From positions 18,077-82,076 of the forward strand of contig JAZOOD010000060.1 in NCBI GenBank assembly GCA_045654805.1: a DNA stretch of 64,000 nucleotides. Reading direction: 5' to 3'. Both the position numbers and the translations under genes were made by a program. This stretch comes from CAZNKU01 sp045654805. GTDB taxonomy: Bacteria > Bacillota > Clostridia > Monoglobales > Firm-18. This document shows positions 53,523-59,762 of this stretch, piece after piece. The notes under the pieces are model-generated. The model worked only from the letters and a program-made list of their open reading frames with translations. It was not told where the DNA came from and searched no databases. Each line of letters begins with the position of its first letter. The first letter of the stretch is position 1.

Positions 53523-55541
53523 TTAGTTCATTAACGCCACCAATCTTGCACACATAACTGCAACTTCTGCACGAGTTGCATTTCCAAGTGGGTTAACATT
53601 ACCGTCTGCACCCTGAATAATGCCAGCCTTAACCATAGAAGCCATTGCTGTTTTTGCGTAGTCAGAAATACTATCCTTATCTGCAAAAGCATCAAGAGAT
53701 GTCAGGTCATCAGTTTCTGTAATATATCCTTTTGTGAGGAAAGCACGATATGCAAGAGTGATTAAATCCTGTCTTGTGATTGTGTTTTCCGGCATAAAGT
53801 TTTCACCGCTACCCTGAGCAATGCCACTGGCCTTTGCACTACCAATTGCATTGTAGTAATAGCTTGAAGCAGGTACATCGGCAAAGTTTTCAGTGAAAGC
53901 ATCGCCTATTGACAACATTCTTGTTAGTATAAGAATAAAGTCACCACGTTTAATGTTATTAGCAGGAGCATATTCTGTCTCACTTACACCACTGATAATG
54001 CCTTTATTCTTTAATGTATAAATAGAATCTTTTGCCCAGCCATAATTTCCGAGATCAGTAAATGTTTCTGTTATTTCGGAAGGAGTAGTAGGTGTAGTGG
54101 GCGTTGTCGGGGTTGTGGGGGTAGTAGGTGTAGAACCACCACCGGCTCCACCGCCACCACCGGCGCCTCCTCCGCCTCCTGCACCTCCGCTGCCACCTTC
54201 AGCTGCAGCGGTTTTAGTATTGGCGGTAGCAGAAAATTCACTTGTGCCTATTTCGTTCTTTGCTGCAATCTTCACATAGTAAGTTGTGTTGTCTGAAAGA
54301 CCTGTAATTTCCTTGCTTGTGCTACTTGCGTTTGTAATTTCTGCTGTTTTGTTAAGGTCAGAACTGCTTGTTCCGTATTTGATTGTATAGCCGGTTATTG
54401 CAGAACCGCCATTATAGGGAGCTGACCAGCTAACCGTAATCTTTTTCTCACCGCCTGTTACGGTAGGCGCAGACATTTTTGCAGGAACAGTTTTGGTATC
54501 AGTATCCATTTCACCGAAGATATCGTCGTAGTTATTTACTTTGGTATCTCTGTTAAAATCTGCACAATCATCATAACTGCCGTTCTTAATTTCTTCAAAT
54601 GCAGTTTTATCTGCAGAATCAACCTTCCCATCCATATTAACATCGCCTGGAACGAAATCGGCATTTGTCAATTCAAGTACATCTTCAAATGTAACCCCGG
54701 TCTTTTTATATGTAACGTAGCCGTTTCCTTTAAGTTCAACTGTATATGTAGCTCCATCAACAACAGTGTTTTCTACAATAAAAGTAGGCACTGATGAATT
54801 TGAATCATAATGACCACCCTTTGTGTTAGAAACTGTATTGAGGACGGTGTTAATTGTTGAACCGGTTCTCTCGTTTGTAATCGTAAGGATAATTTTACTG
54901 TCAGAGTATCCGTCTCCATCTGAAACCTGAAAATCATCAATCTTATCCATTGTAAGTTTAACGGTAGCCGTTACACCTGCATTATCTTCGCTACTTGCAG
55001 TAGCATTTTCCTTTTCAGTTGCGTCACTTACTGTTTCAATATAACTATTTCCAATCTTCACATAGCTTCCTGCTGCACTGCTATTATCAAGACTAAGAGT
55101 TACACTGTCACCTGGATCACCTGCAAAAGTTATAATAAACAAATCTGTTTGTGCATCAGTAAGGATTAAACTTCCAAAGTTGTTAGTAACAATACTTGGA
55201 AGGATTTTCCCCGTGGTGTTTGCAAGTGCCGCATTAGGTGCAATATGTGCACACTTGGGTGGGTTGTTTTCACCCTGTAAAAAGTCAATGGATTTATATT
55301 TGAGGTCGCCATCGAATTTGAGTGCAGTTTGTACTGCGGTTACGCTACCGCCAGCACCTTTCACACTGACTTTAATCTTTGCTTCACCAAGAAGCGTTGT
55401 CTGGTCGTCCTGTGTAACATCCGTTAATATAATTTCTATATTATCCGCTTCCGCTGAGACGGGAATTGCCACTTGCGTCCCGAATACAAGCGAAACTGCA
55501 AGTATTATTGAGCCGACTTTCCTTAACCATTTGAAATACAT
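53523..55541 (-). CDS. SLH-domain surface protein with cohesin-like, dockerin-like and Fn3 domains
   Basis: 672 aa from ATG at 55541 (GGAGGG seven bases upstream; an ATG at 55556 overlaps that site). Signal peptide to about residue 30. Residues 32-170 form a cohesin-like domain (TAVQTALKFDGDLKYKSIDF, SLILTDAQTDLFIITFAG). After an Ig-like domain, a dockerin-like pair (PGDVNMDGKVDSADKTAF, DFNRDTKVNNYDDIF) lies near residues 300-350, then one fibronectin III domain (KITVSWSAPYNGGSAITGYT), a Gly-rich/(TPT)n linker and three SLH domains to the end. It should sit on the cell wall and display the N-terminal domains. Downstream of tetR in the same direction. Confidence 0.87.
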   Translation of the reverse strand: MYFKWLRKVGSIILAVSLVFGTQVAIPVSAEADNIEIILTDVTQDDQTTLLGEAKIKVSVKGAGGSVTAVQTALKFDGDLKYKSIDFLQGENNPPKCAHIAPNAALANTTGKILPSIVTNNFGSLILTDAQTDLFIITFAGDPGDSVTLSLDNSSAAGSYVKIGNSYIETVSDATEKENATASSEDNAGVTATVKLTMDKIDDFQVSDGDGYSDSKIILTITNERTGSTINTVLNTVSNTKGGHYDSNSSVPTFIVENTVVDGATYTVELKGNGYVTYKKTGVTFEDVLELTNADFVPGDVNMDGKVDSADKTAFEEIKNGSYDDCADFNRDTKVNNYDDIFGEMDTDTKTVPAKMSAPTVTGGEKKITVSWSAPYNGGSAITGYTIKYGTSSSDLNKTAEITNASSTSKEITGLSDNTTYYVKIAAKNEIGTSEFSATANTKTAAAEGGSGGAGGGGGAGGGGGAGGGSTPTTPTTPTTPTTPTTPSEITETFTDLGNYGWAKDSIYTLKNKGIISGVSETEYAPANNIKRGDFILILTRMLSIGDAFTENFADVPASSYYYNAIGSAKASGIAQGSGENFMPENTITRQDLITLAYRAFLTKGYITETDDLTSLDAFADKDSISDYAKTAMASMVKAGIIQGADGNVNPLGNATRAEVAVMCARLVALMN
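54085..54195 (-). repeat. Low-complexity repeat encoding a Gly-rich and (TPT)n linker
   Basis: Tandem GGTGTAGTGGGC-like and GGCGGAGGA-like units in the SLH gene encode alternating Gly tracts and five TPT units. Such short tandem repeats can change copy number by slippage and so alter linker length. Confidence 0.7.
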
Positions 55542-55648
55542 TTTTATTCCCTCCATTTTCTAAAATGTTTTATGTAAATAAAATTACATCTAAATAAGTT
55601 TTGCAAACATAAAGGCTTTCTGCTAAAAACTGTGATTTAATAATTTTA

Positions 55649-55888
55649 TCACTCTTCGCCACGAAGTATAGACAACAGTTTGTTTTTGGCCTTTTTGTTG
55701 TCTGTTTCCGGTTCTGCATCTACAAAACAGGAAATCACTTCGTTCCAATCCTCAATGGGAGCTAATCCACTTGGAACTCTTTCTTCTACTAAATTTGCCA
55801 ACCTATTTTTCTTTTCTGCAGGCAAATCCTTTAATTCACTGTTCATATCGCATTTTGCCTGTATTTTAATTGCTTCGATCAACCTCAT
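55649..55888 (-). CDS. Small protein of unknown function between tetR and the SLH gene
   Basis: 79 aa, mostly helical and charged (MRLIEAIKIQAKCDMNSELK ... KKAKNKLLSILRGEE), no signal or membrane segment. ATG preceded by GGGAG. It lies 35 bases after the tetR stop and 107 bases before the SLH gene start. Not recognised. The 107-base gap downstream shows no convincing terminator, so read-through to the SLH gene is possible. Confidence 0.55.
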   Translation of the reverse strand: MRLIEAIKIQAKCDMNSELKDLPAEKKNRLANLVEERVPSGLAPIEDWNEVISCFVDAEPETDNKKAKNKLLSILRGEE

Positions 55889-55923
55889 ATAATGTCTCTC
55901 CCTGTTAGTGTATTTGCTAATAA

Positions 55924-56493
55924 TTACTGTTGTATATCTATATCTATCTTTTCTACTATTCTCTCATATAGATTATCAAGCAACATTTGAGTCTTTTCTG
56001 CATCATCCCATATTACATAATCTATTACAGAAGCAATTATTGAATAAACAAACACTTCCGCTTGATGATGTGAGCATCCAAAAATACCGATAATTTTTTC
56101 AGCATACTTTTCATAAAGCAATCTGAAATCTTTCGATTTATCTCGCATTCGCTCTCCAAATACAGGGCTGGTTGTAATTTGGATTGCAATCCTCAGCTCA
56201 TACTTGTATTTTTCTACCTCCAAAAGGAGCGTATCAAAATATTTTCGAACATCATGAGTATGATTGAGTGTGAATAAAAACAAAGCATCGACCACTTTAG
56301 ATAGTCCATATTTTCCCGCACTGATCCAAATATCATCTTTGTTTTCAAACCAATGATACAAACTGCTTTGGGCAAGTTTCGTTTCTCTGCATAATTCCCC
56401 GATTGAAGCGTGTGCTAATCCAGTTGTGAGCAAATATTCCCACGTGGTTTTTACAATTTCTTTTTTTCTATCGGACACATTATAAGTATCCAT
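55924..56493 (-). CDS. TetR/AcrR-family transcriptional regulator
   Basis: 189 aa from ATG at 56493. The N-terminal DNA-binding domain includes the helix-turn-helix HASIGELCRETKLAQSSLYHWFENKDDIW. The C-terminal ligand domain is all-helical and variable, so the effector is not predictable. It is the gene closest to the putative invertible promoter and would be transcribed first if the segment flips. A dyad at 56539-56552 upstream suggests autoregulation. It may control the surface genes downstream. Confidence 0.87.
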   Translation of the reverse strand: MDTYNVSDRKKEIVKTTWEYLLTTGLAHASIGELCRETKLAQSSLYHWFENKDDIWISAGKYGLSKVVDALFLFTLNHTHDVRKYFDTLLLEVEKYKYELRIAIQITTSPVFGERMRDKSKDFRLLYEKYAEKIIGIFGCSHHQAEVFVYSIIASVIDYVIWDDAEKTQMLLDNLYERIVEKIDIDIQQ

Positions 56494-56538
56494 ATCTTTC
56501 AACCCTTTCTTGCAACACTTGTTCCATATTTTAACAAA

Positions 56539-56552
56539 GTAATGTTCATTAC
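56539..56552. promoter_or_regulatory. Dyad upstream of tetR, likely operator
   Basis: GTAATG-TT-CATTAC, perfect 6-bp arms, flanked further out by TAACA (56532-56536) and TGTTA (56559-56563). Position 46 bases before the tetR ATG fits autorepression. Confidence 0.55.
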
Positions 56553-56568
56553 AAAAAATGTTAAAAAA

Positions 56569-56643
56569 ATATGCCTTGCAACATAATCGAAATTATGTGG
56601 TACGGCATTTTTCACATAATCGAAATTATGTTGCAAGGCATAT
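56569..56643. repeat. Recombination-site pair a/b: two core copies inside a split palindrome
   Basis: Core ACATAATCGAAATTATGT occurs twice in the same orientation (a, 56581-56598; b, 56614-56631), 33 bp apart. The left flank of a, ATATGCCTTGCA, is the exact inverse of the right flank of b, TGCAAGGCATAT. Removing one 33-bp unit would restore a single perfect 42-bp palindromic terminator with seven T on the leftward side (A run 56563-56569). Even as it stands a forms an imperfect bidirectional terminator. Confidence 0.6.
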
Positions 56644-56715
56644 CTAAATTGACATAAAAGGGATTAAACGACACTATGGCATACACATATTTTTCTAAAA
56701 AACAGCATAATTTTT

Positions 56716-56749
56716 AGACCGGTCATTGTTAGTTTTGTAAAACCGGTCT
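56716..56749. repeat. Inverted repeat inside the invertible segment
   Basis: AGACCGGT (56716-56723) and ACCGGTCT (56742-56749), perfect 8-bp arms with an 18-base loop, followed by GTTTC on the plus strand. Could be a terminator, an accessory recombination site or an operator. Confidence 0.4.
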
Positions 56750-56809
56750 GTTTCGCTATGACTTTTTTAATGCATATTGATGATTTTTCTATAAAACAAC
56801 TGTAAATCA

Positions 56810-56838
56810 TTGACAAACACTCCTGAACATGCTATAAT
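56810..56838 (+). promoter_or_regulatory. Consensus sigma-A promoter inside the candidate invertible segment
   Basis: TTGACA (56810-56815), exact 17-bp spacer, TATAAT (56833-56838): full consensus in all three elements. Nothing is encoded downstream on this strand; the transcript would run into the perfect hairpin at 56871-56900 after about 30 bases. Confidence 0.85.
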
Positions 56839-56868
56839 ATGTACGCTTATAATATTGAACTTGGCTAT

Positions 56869-56903
56869 AAAATACCACATAATTTCGATTATGTGGTATT
56901 TTT
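56869..56903. terminator. Site c: bidirectional terminator and right inverted repeat
   Basis: Perfect palindrome AATACCACATAAT / ATTATGTGGTATT with a TTCG loop, T5 on the plus strand and T4 on the minus strand. It terminates the recombinase mRNA 5 bases after its stop and also the rightward transcript from the internal promoter. It contains the core recombination sequence in inverse orientation to sites a and b. Confidence 0.8.
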
Positions 56904-56905
56904 AT

Positions 56906-57748
56906 TTATAGACGTAAAAGTCCTAATTTTTGAATTTGTCTACGGTGTATTTCACCGGTTTCCATTGTGTATATACGTGTGGTATTTACGCTTGAATGTC
57001 CGAGAACGTCTGCAAGTCTTACAATGTCTTTTTGAAGTGTGTAAAAAGTGCGTGCGAAAAGGTGTCTTAAATTATGTGGAAACACTTTATACTTAGATAC
57101 TCTTGCACTTTCGCAAAGTGCCTTCATCATTTTCCATATAGTACTTCTGTCAAGTGGTTTTCCTGTTTTTGTAACAAAAACAGAGCCACTTGTTATTTTT
57201 TGGGTTTTCGCGTATTCTGTGAGCATTCTGCAAAGCTCCTTGGGTAAAATTACAATTCTCATCTTACCCTTACAATTAATAGTTGCTTTTCTTAATTTTA
57301 TTGCCTCAACGGTTATATACTGTAATTCCGATACCCTGATTCCGCTTGAACAGATAGTTTGCATCAACAGGTATAGTCTCTCGTTACTCTTTGCTTTTGC
57401 GGCATCAAGCAATCTTTCATACTCTGTTTTTGAAAGTTCTTTATCTTTTTGTGCAAAAATCTGCTTTTGGATTTTAAGCATTTTTACCTTCATCTCATAC
57501 CAATTATTAAATTCGAAAAAACTGTTGAGAGAGGACAAAACAGAATTAACAGATGCAGGAACAAATTTACCTATCAAATATTCTTTGTAATCAAGGACCT
57601 TCCTCTTGTCAAGTTCGGAACCCGAAGTCCACTTTGAGAAAACCTTGATATCACGTATATATTTTTCCAGGGTAGCAGAAGCCTTTTCTTCGTTAATTAA
57701 AAAGTCCCTAAATTTTTCAATTAAATCATCCGTTATAATTTTAATCAT
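56906..57748 (-). CDS. Tyrosine recombinase / DNA invertase candidate
   Basis: 280 aa. N-terminal SAM-like core-binding domain (FLINEEKASATLEKYIRDI) and C-terminal catalytic domain. The catalytic set is complete: Arg138 (SSGIRVSEL), Lys162 (CKGKMR), His225-x-x-Arg228 (FPHNLRHL), His251 (LGHSSVNTT) and Tyr260 (RIYT). The short size without an arm-binding domain suits XerC/D-like or RecV-like invertases better than phage integrases. Its 3' end abuts the inverted repeat at 56873. It is divergent from the ImmR/ImmA-like pair, so a role as an element integrase is the alternative. Confidence 0.88.
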   Translation of the reverse strand: MIKIITDDLIEKFRDFLINEEKASATLEKYIRDIKVFSKWTSGSELDKRKVLDYKEYLIGKFVPASVNSVLSSLNSFFEFNNWYEMKVKMLKIQKQIFAQKDKELSKTEYERLLDAAKAKSNERLYLLMQTICSSGIRVSELQYITVEAIKLRKATINCKGKMRIVILPKELCRMLTEYAKTQKITSGSVFVTKTGKPLDRSTIWKMMKALCESARVSKYKVFPHNLRHLFARTFYTLQKDIVRLADVLGHSSVNTTRIYTMETGEIHRRQIQKLGLLRL

Positions 57749-57786
57749 TGTACAACTTCCTTTCCATATTTTTATACTATTATTTT

Positions 57787-57812
57787 ACCACGAACATAAT
57801 AATATTCCACGA
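57787..57812. promoter_or_regulatory. CCACGAA direct repeats upstream of the recombinase gene
   Basis: CCACGAA at 57787-57793 and 57806-57812, 19 bp apart, each within a longer similar stretch (minus strand TTCGTGG followed by an AT tract). Candidate operators controlling the recombinase. Confidence 0.4.
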
Positions 57813-57909
57813 AGTTGCCAATAATTTACTATTTTTTATAAAAAATTGATGCAATACACCGTCTTTATTACAGATTATATATATTGTACCGTCTTTTAAT
57901 TATATCATT

Positions 57910-57932
57910 AAACAGTTTATTGTCAACTGTTT
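57910..57932. promoter_or_regulatory. Dyad upstream of the ImmR-like gene
   Basis: AAACAGTT-TATTGTC-AACTGTTT, perfect 8-bp arms, 13 bases upstream of the -35. A typical size for an XRE operator. Two ACCGTCTTT direct repeats (57858 and 57888) lie further left in the same divergent region; function unknown. Confidence 0.5.
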
Positions 57933-57944
57933 ATATTAATTTTA

Positions 57945-57973
57945 TTGACGAATTTGACATTGTGTTGTACAAT
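57945..57973 (+). promoter_or_regulatory. Promoter of the ImmR/ImmA-like pair
   Basis: TTGACG (57945-57950), 17-bp spacer, TACAAT (57968-57973). Confidence 0.7.
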
Positions 57974-57989
57974 ATTAATATAGGAAGTG

Positions 57990-58430
57990 ATGTTGTTGGA
58001 TTTATATAAAGACTTGATTCGCAAGAGAATAAAAGAAAAATTCAATACTATAGAGAATTTTTCGAAACATACAAATATTCCACGTACGACTATAAATTTC
58101 ATTTTGAAAAACGGTGTGTCATTATCTAATTATGGTATGGTAAGTACAATTTTAAAAGAACTTGACATCCACCCCGTTAATGAACAACCTGTCGTCATTG
58201 ATGATAAACTGCTGGATTTTATAAAAATTTACAGTTCGCTCGACGATATTGGAAAGCACGCTGTAGCCGCTGTGGCTGAAACTGAGTACAGACGGATTCA
58301 CCCTGAATTTTTAGAAGAGGCTATTATCGCAGCATATGGGAGCATAACTTCAGGTAAGTCTCTGACAGAAGAAGAGAAAATAATTATGGACATAGTTGAC
58401 AAAATTAAAAAGGATAAAAATGACAAATAA
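57990..58430 (+). CDS. XRE-like (ImmR-type) regulator
   Basis: 146 aa from ATG at 57990; GTG 57987 or TTG 57993/57996 are also possible because AGGA is close. The N-terminal part reads as a Cro/CI-like domain (FNTIENFSKHTNIPRTTINF then LSNYGMVSTILKEL). The rest is helical (LLDFIKIYSSLDDIGKHAV), a region often found in element-borne repressors. It overlaps the downstream metallopeptidase gene by 11 bases. The pairing recalls ImmR-ImmA of ICEBs1, where the peptidase cleaves the repressor; by analogy it may control the divergent recombinase. Confidence 0.72.
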   Translation: MLLDLYKDLIRKRIKEKFNTIENFSKHTNIPRTTINFILKNGVSLSNYGMVSTILKELDIHPVNEQPVVIDDKLLDFIKIYSSLDDIGKHAVAAVAETEYRRIHPEFLEEAIIAAYGSITSGKSLTEEEKIIMDIVDKIKKDKNDK

Positions 58431-59136
58431 CTCACCAAAGCGTATGGCTTTTAAAACACTAATTAAACACAAACTTTATTTATTGAATAATTATACTGAT
58501 TTAAGGCGCATTATTGAATTGAATCAGTTTACGATTATTGAGTATAAAAAACATAATAATTCAGAACCTGTGTCTGAACTTATAAAAATGTTGAGGATTG
58601 AAAACGAAATTGAGCAAAACGACTCTTTCTTATATATAAATAAAAATCTAAAATTTGTATTTATAAATGCTGATATTTCTGACGAAGACAAGTGTTCACT
58701 TTTACGTCATGAACTTGGACATATCTGTGACCCTGATTTGAAAAATACTAATCCACAAAACTCCACAATTAAAAGAGAAGAGTTTGCAAATGAATTTTCC
58801 TGTTATACTAAAAATCCCGGCATTCGTTTAAATATTTATGTTTTTTTGATGAAAAAATGGAAATTACTAGCCGTTGTAATCACGTTAATAGCCTGTCTTT
58901 TAGGATTTGCATTTATAGTTAATACTCTAACCGTTCCGCCAACAAAACCTGTAACAGGCAATGTATCAACATATGTAAATTCTGATAGTACATATTATGT
59001 AACATCGGCTGGCAAAAAATATCATCGAAAACACTGTATCATCATTAAGTATAAAAATAATTTGACAGAAATCAAATTAAACAATGCTATAAATGAGGGG
59101 TACAAACCGTGTAAGATATGTAATCCGGAAGAATGA
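58420..59136 (+). CDS. ImmA/IrrE-like zinc metallopeptidase with membrane helix and Cys-rich tail
   Basis: 238 aa from ATG at 58420 (AGGA six bases upstream). The peptidase domain covers residues 1-130 and has LLRHELGHICDPD (HExxH near residue 97) and a later Glu-rich segment (REEFANEFSCY). A single membrane helix follows (residues about 145-170, KLLAVVITLIACLLGFAFIV). The extracellular or distal tail ends in YHRKHC ... GYKPCKICNPEE, a small zinc-binding-like module also seen at the end of some secreted nucleases and surface proteins. Classical ImmA is soluble and lacks both additions, so this is an unusual fusion. Confidence 0.75.
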   Translation: MTNNSPKRMAFKTLIKHKLYLLNNYTDLRRIIELNQFTIIEYKKHNNSEPVSELIKMLRIENEIEQNDSFLYINKNLKFVFINADISDEDKCSLLRHELGHICDPDLKNTNPQNSTIKREEFANEFSCYTKNPGIRLNIYVFLMKKWKLLAVVITLIACLLGFAFIVNTLTVPPTKPVTGNVSTYVNSDSTYYVTSAGKKYHRKHCIIIKYKNNLTEIKLNNAINEGYKPCKICNPEE

Positions 59137-59163
59137 ATTTATTAATATTTTATAACAGAACAA

Positions 59164-59203
59164 AATCCCATCTTTGTAACTATGCAAAGATGGGATTATT
59201 CTT
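59164..59203 (+). terminator. Intrinsic terminator of the ImmR/ImmA-like unit
   Basis: Perfect 13-bp stem AATCCCATCTTTG / CAAAGATGGGATT with an eight-base loop, then ATTCTTT. Confidence 0.82.
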
Positions 59204-59293
59204 TAATCGATTTCGAACCAAACATAAATTAAAGTGCGATTCGTAATTCTTTTTTGACATTCCTTCTAGGTTATATGCTTTTGCACGATCCAT
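59180..59293 (-). pseudogene. Possible C-terminal remnant of a lost gene
   Basis: An open frame with protein-like composition (MDRAKAYNLEGMSKKNYESH ... LVRNRLKNN) runs from near 59350 to a stop at 59180; the only ATG is 59293. It has no ribosome-binding site and its end overlaps the terminator stem of the convergent unit. Likely the tail of a truncated gene left next to the tRNA fragment. Not recognised. Nothing else is seen in 59204-59379. Confidence 0.3.
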
Positions 59294-59379
59294 CAAATCT
59301 TCTATTGATAATAGATATTTGACAGTAAACAATTTGCAGTCAAAAAAGATTGTTTCTTAAACCGCTGAAAACCGAATAA

Positions 59380-59422
59380 AATAACGAGATGACTTCACTG
59401 ACAGTAAAATCATCTCGTTATT
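59380..59422 (-). terminator. Terminator of the disrupted tRNA-Ser locus
   Basis: Perfect 13-bp stem AATAACGAGATGA / TCATCTCGTTATT with a 17-base loop, T4 on the minus strand, directly after the CCA of the tRNA fragment. This is the expected native tRNA terminator. Confidence 0.75.
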
Positions 59423-59423
59423 A

Positions 59424-59482
59424 TGGCGGAGATGAAGAGATTTGAACTCTTGCGCCGCGTTAACGACCTACCGCATTTCGAG
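59424..59482 (-). pseudogene. 3' fragment of tRNA-Ser(CGA), candidate attachment-site scar
   Basis: On the minus strand the fragment starts at the anticodon loop CTCGAAA, continues with the 3' anticodon strand TGCGG, a long variable arm, the T-arm AAGAG-TTCAAAT-CTCTT, acceptor 3' strand CATCTCC, discriminator G and CCA. The 5' half (acceptor, D-arm) is missing; other DNA precedes it. Such 3' halves mark one end of elements integrated into tRNA genes; the element would lie to the right (above 59483), the original chromosome to the left. Confidence 0.75.
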
Positions 59483-59699
59483 CTACTAGCACACTTTTTT
59501 AGATAGAGAAAAATAGCGGAAGTTAGAGGAACTTAAAAAGCGATAAAAACCGCATAAAATAAGGGCTTTGAGGGGTTAAAAACCTTCAAAGCCTTTGCTG
59601 TTCTATGAGTTTTCGTATTGCCACTTTTTGATGCATTTTTTGGGTTTTCGCTAGAAAAGTGCTAGAAAAATGTTAGATAAAATATTTCAATAAAACATA
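59483..59699. other. Non-coding end region of the putative inserted element
   Basis: No gene. A hairpin GGCTTTGA / TCAAAGCC lies at 59561-59595. Near the right end GCTAGAAAA occurs twice (about 59650 and 59661) followed by TTAGATAAAA, and TTTAGATAG occurs next to the tRNA fragment (about 59498). These could be arm-type recombinase sites. Confidence 0.4.
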
Positions 59700-59728
59700 T
59701 TGACATTTTTCTATGTGTCGCATATAAT
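59700..59728 (+). promoter_or_regulatory. Consensus promoter of the ars operon
   Basis: TTGACA (59700-59705), 17-bp spacer, TATAAT (59723-59728), full consensus as expected for a repressor-controlled operon. Confidence 0.85.
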
Positions 59729-59732
59729 ATAT

Positions 59733-59748
59733 ATAGATTATTATCTAT
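59733..59748. promoter_or_regulatory. ArsR operator
   Basis: ATAGAT-TATT-ATCTAT, a perfect dyad just downstream of the -10 of the arsR promoter. A similar imperfect copy, ATAGATGTTTTTCTAT, lies at about 60095-60110 before arsP. Confidence 0.65.
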
Positions 59749-59762
59749 GTGAGGTGATTTAC

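Larger units (their letters stand above)
56581..56894. other. Candidate invertible DNA segment (promoter/terminator switch)
   Basis: Bounded by an exact 22-bp inverted repeat, 56581-56602 and 56873-56894. The repeat is the core ACATAATCGAAATTATGT plus GGTA. Between them lie 270 bp without a gene but with a consensus promoter reading right (56810-56838). In the present orientation its transcript would end after about 60 bases at the terminator formed by the right repeat. Inversion through sites a and c would point the promoter at tetR and the surface genes, and would break both terminator hairpins because their arms swap. A tyrosine recombinase gene abuts the right repeat. The architecture parallels the cwpV switch of Clostridioides difficile (RecV-dependent). 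Inversion itself is not demonstrated here. Confidence 0.6.

Noticed and set aside
56581..56894. Reading the a, b and c repeats only as ordinary terminators
   Set aside because: Not fully excluded, but an exact 22-bp inverted repeat with matching loop, a split-palindrome footprint, an enclosed consensus promoter and an adjacent recombinase are not explained by terminators alone.
56581..59482. Integrase plus ImmR/ImmA as a small integrated element ending at the tRNA-Ser fragment
   Set aside because: The tRNA fragment orientation puts the inserted element to its right, not its left, and no direct-repeat partner of the fragment is seen near 56.6-56.9 kb. Kept only as an alternative.
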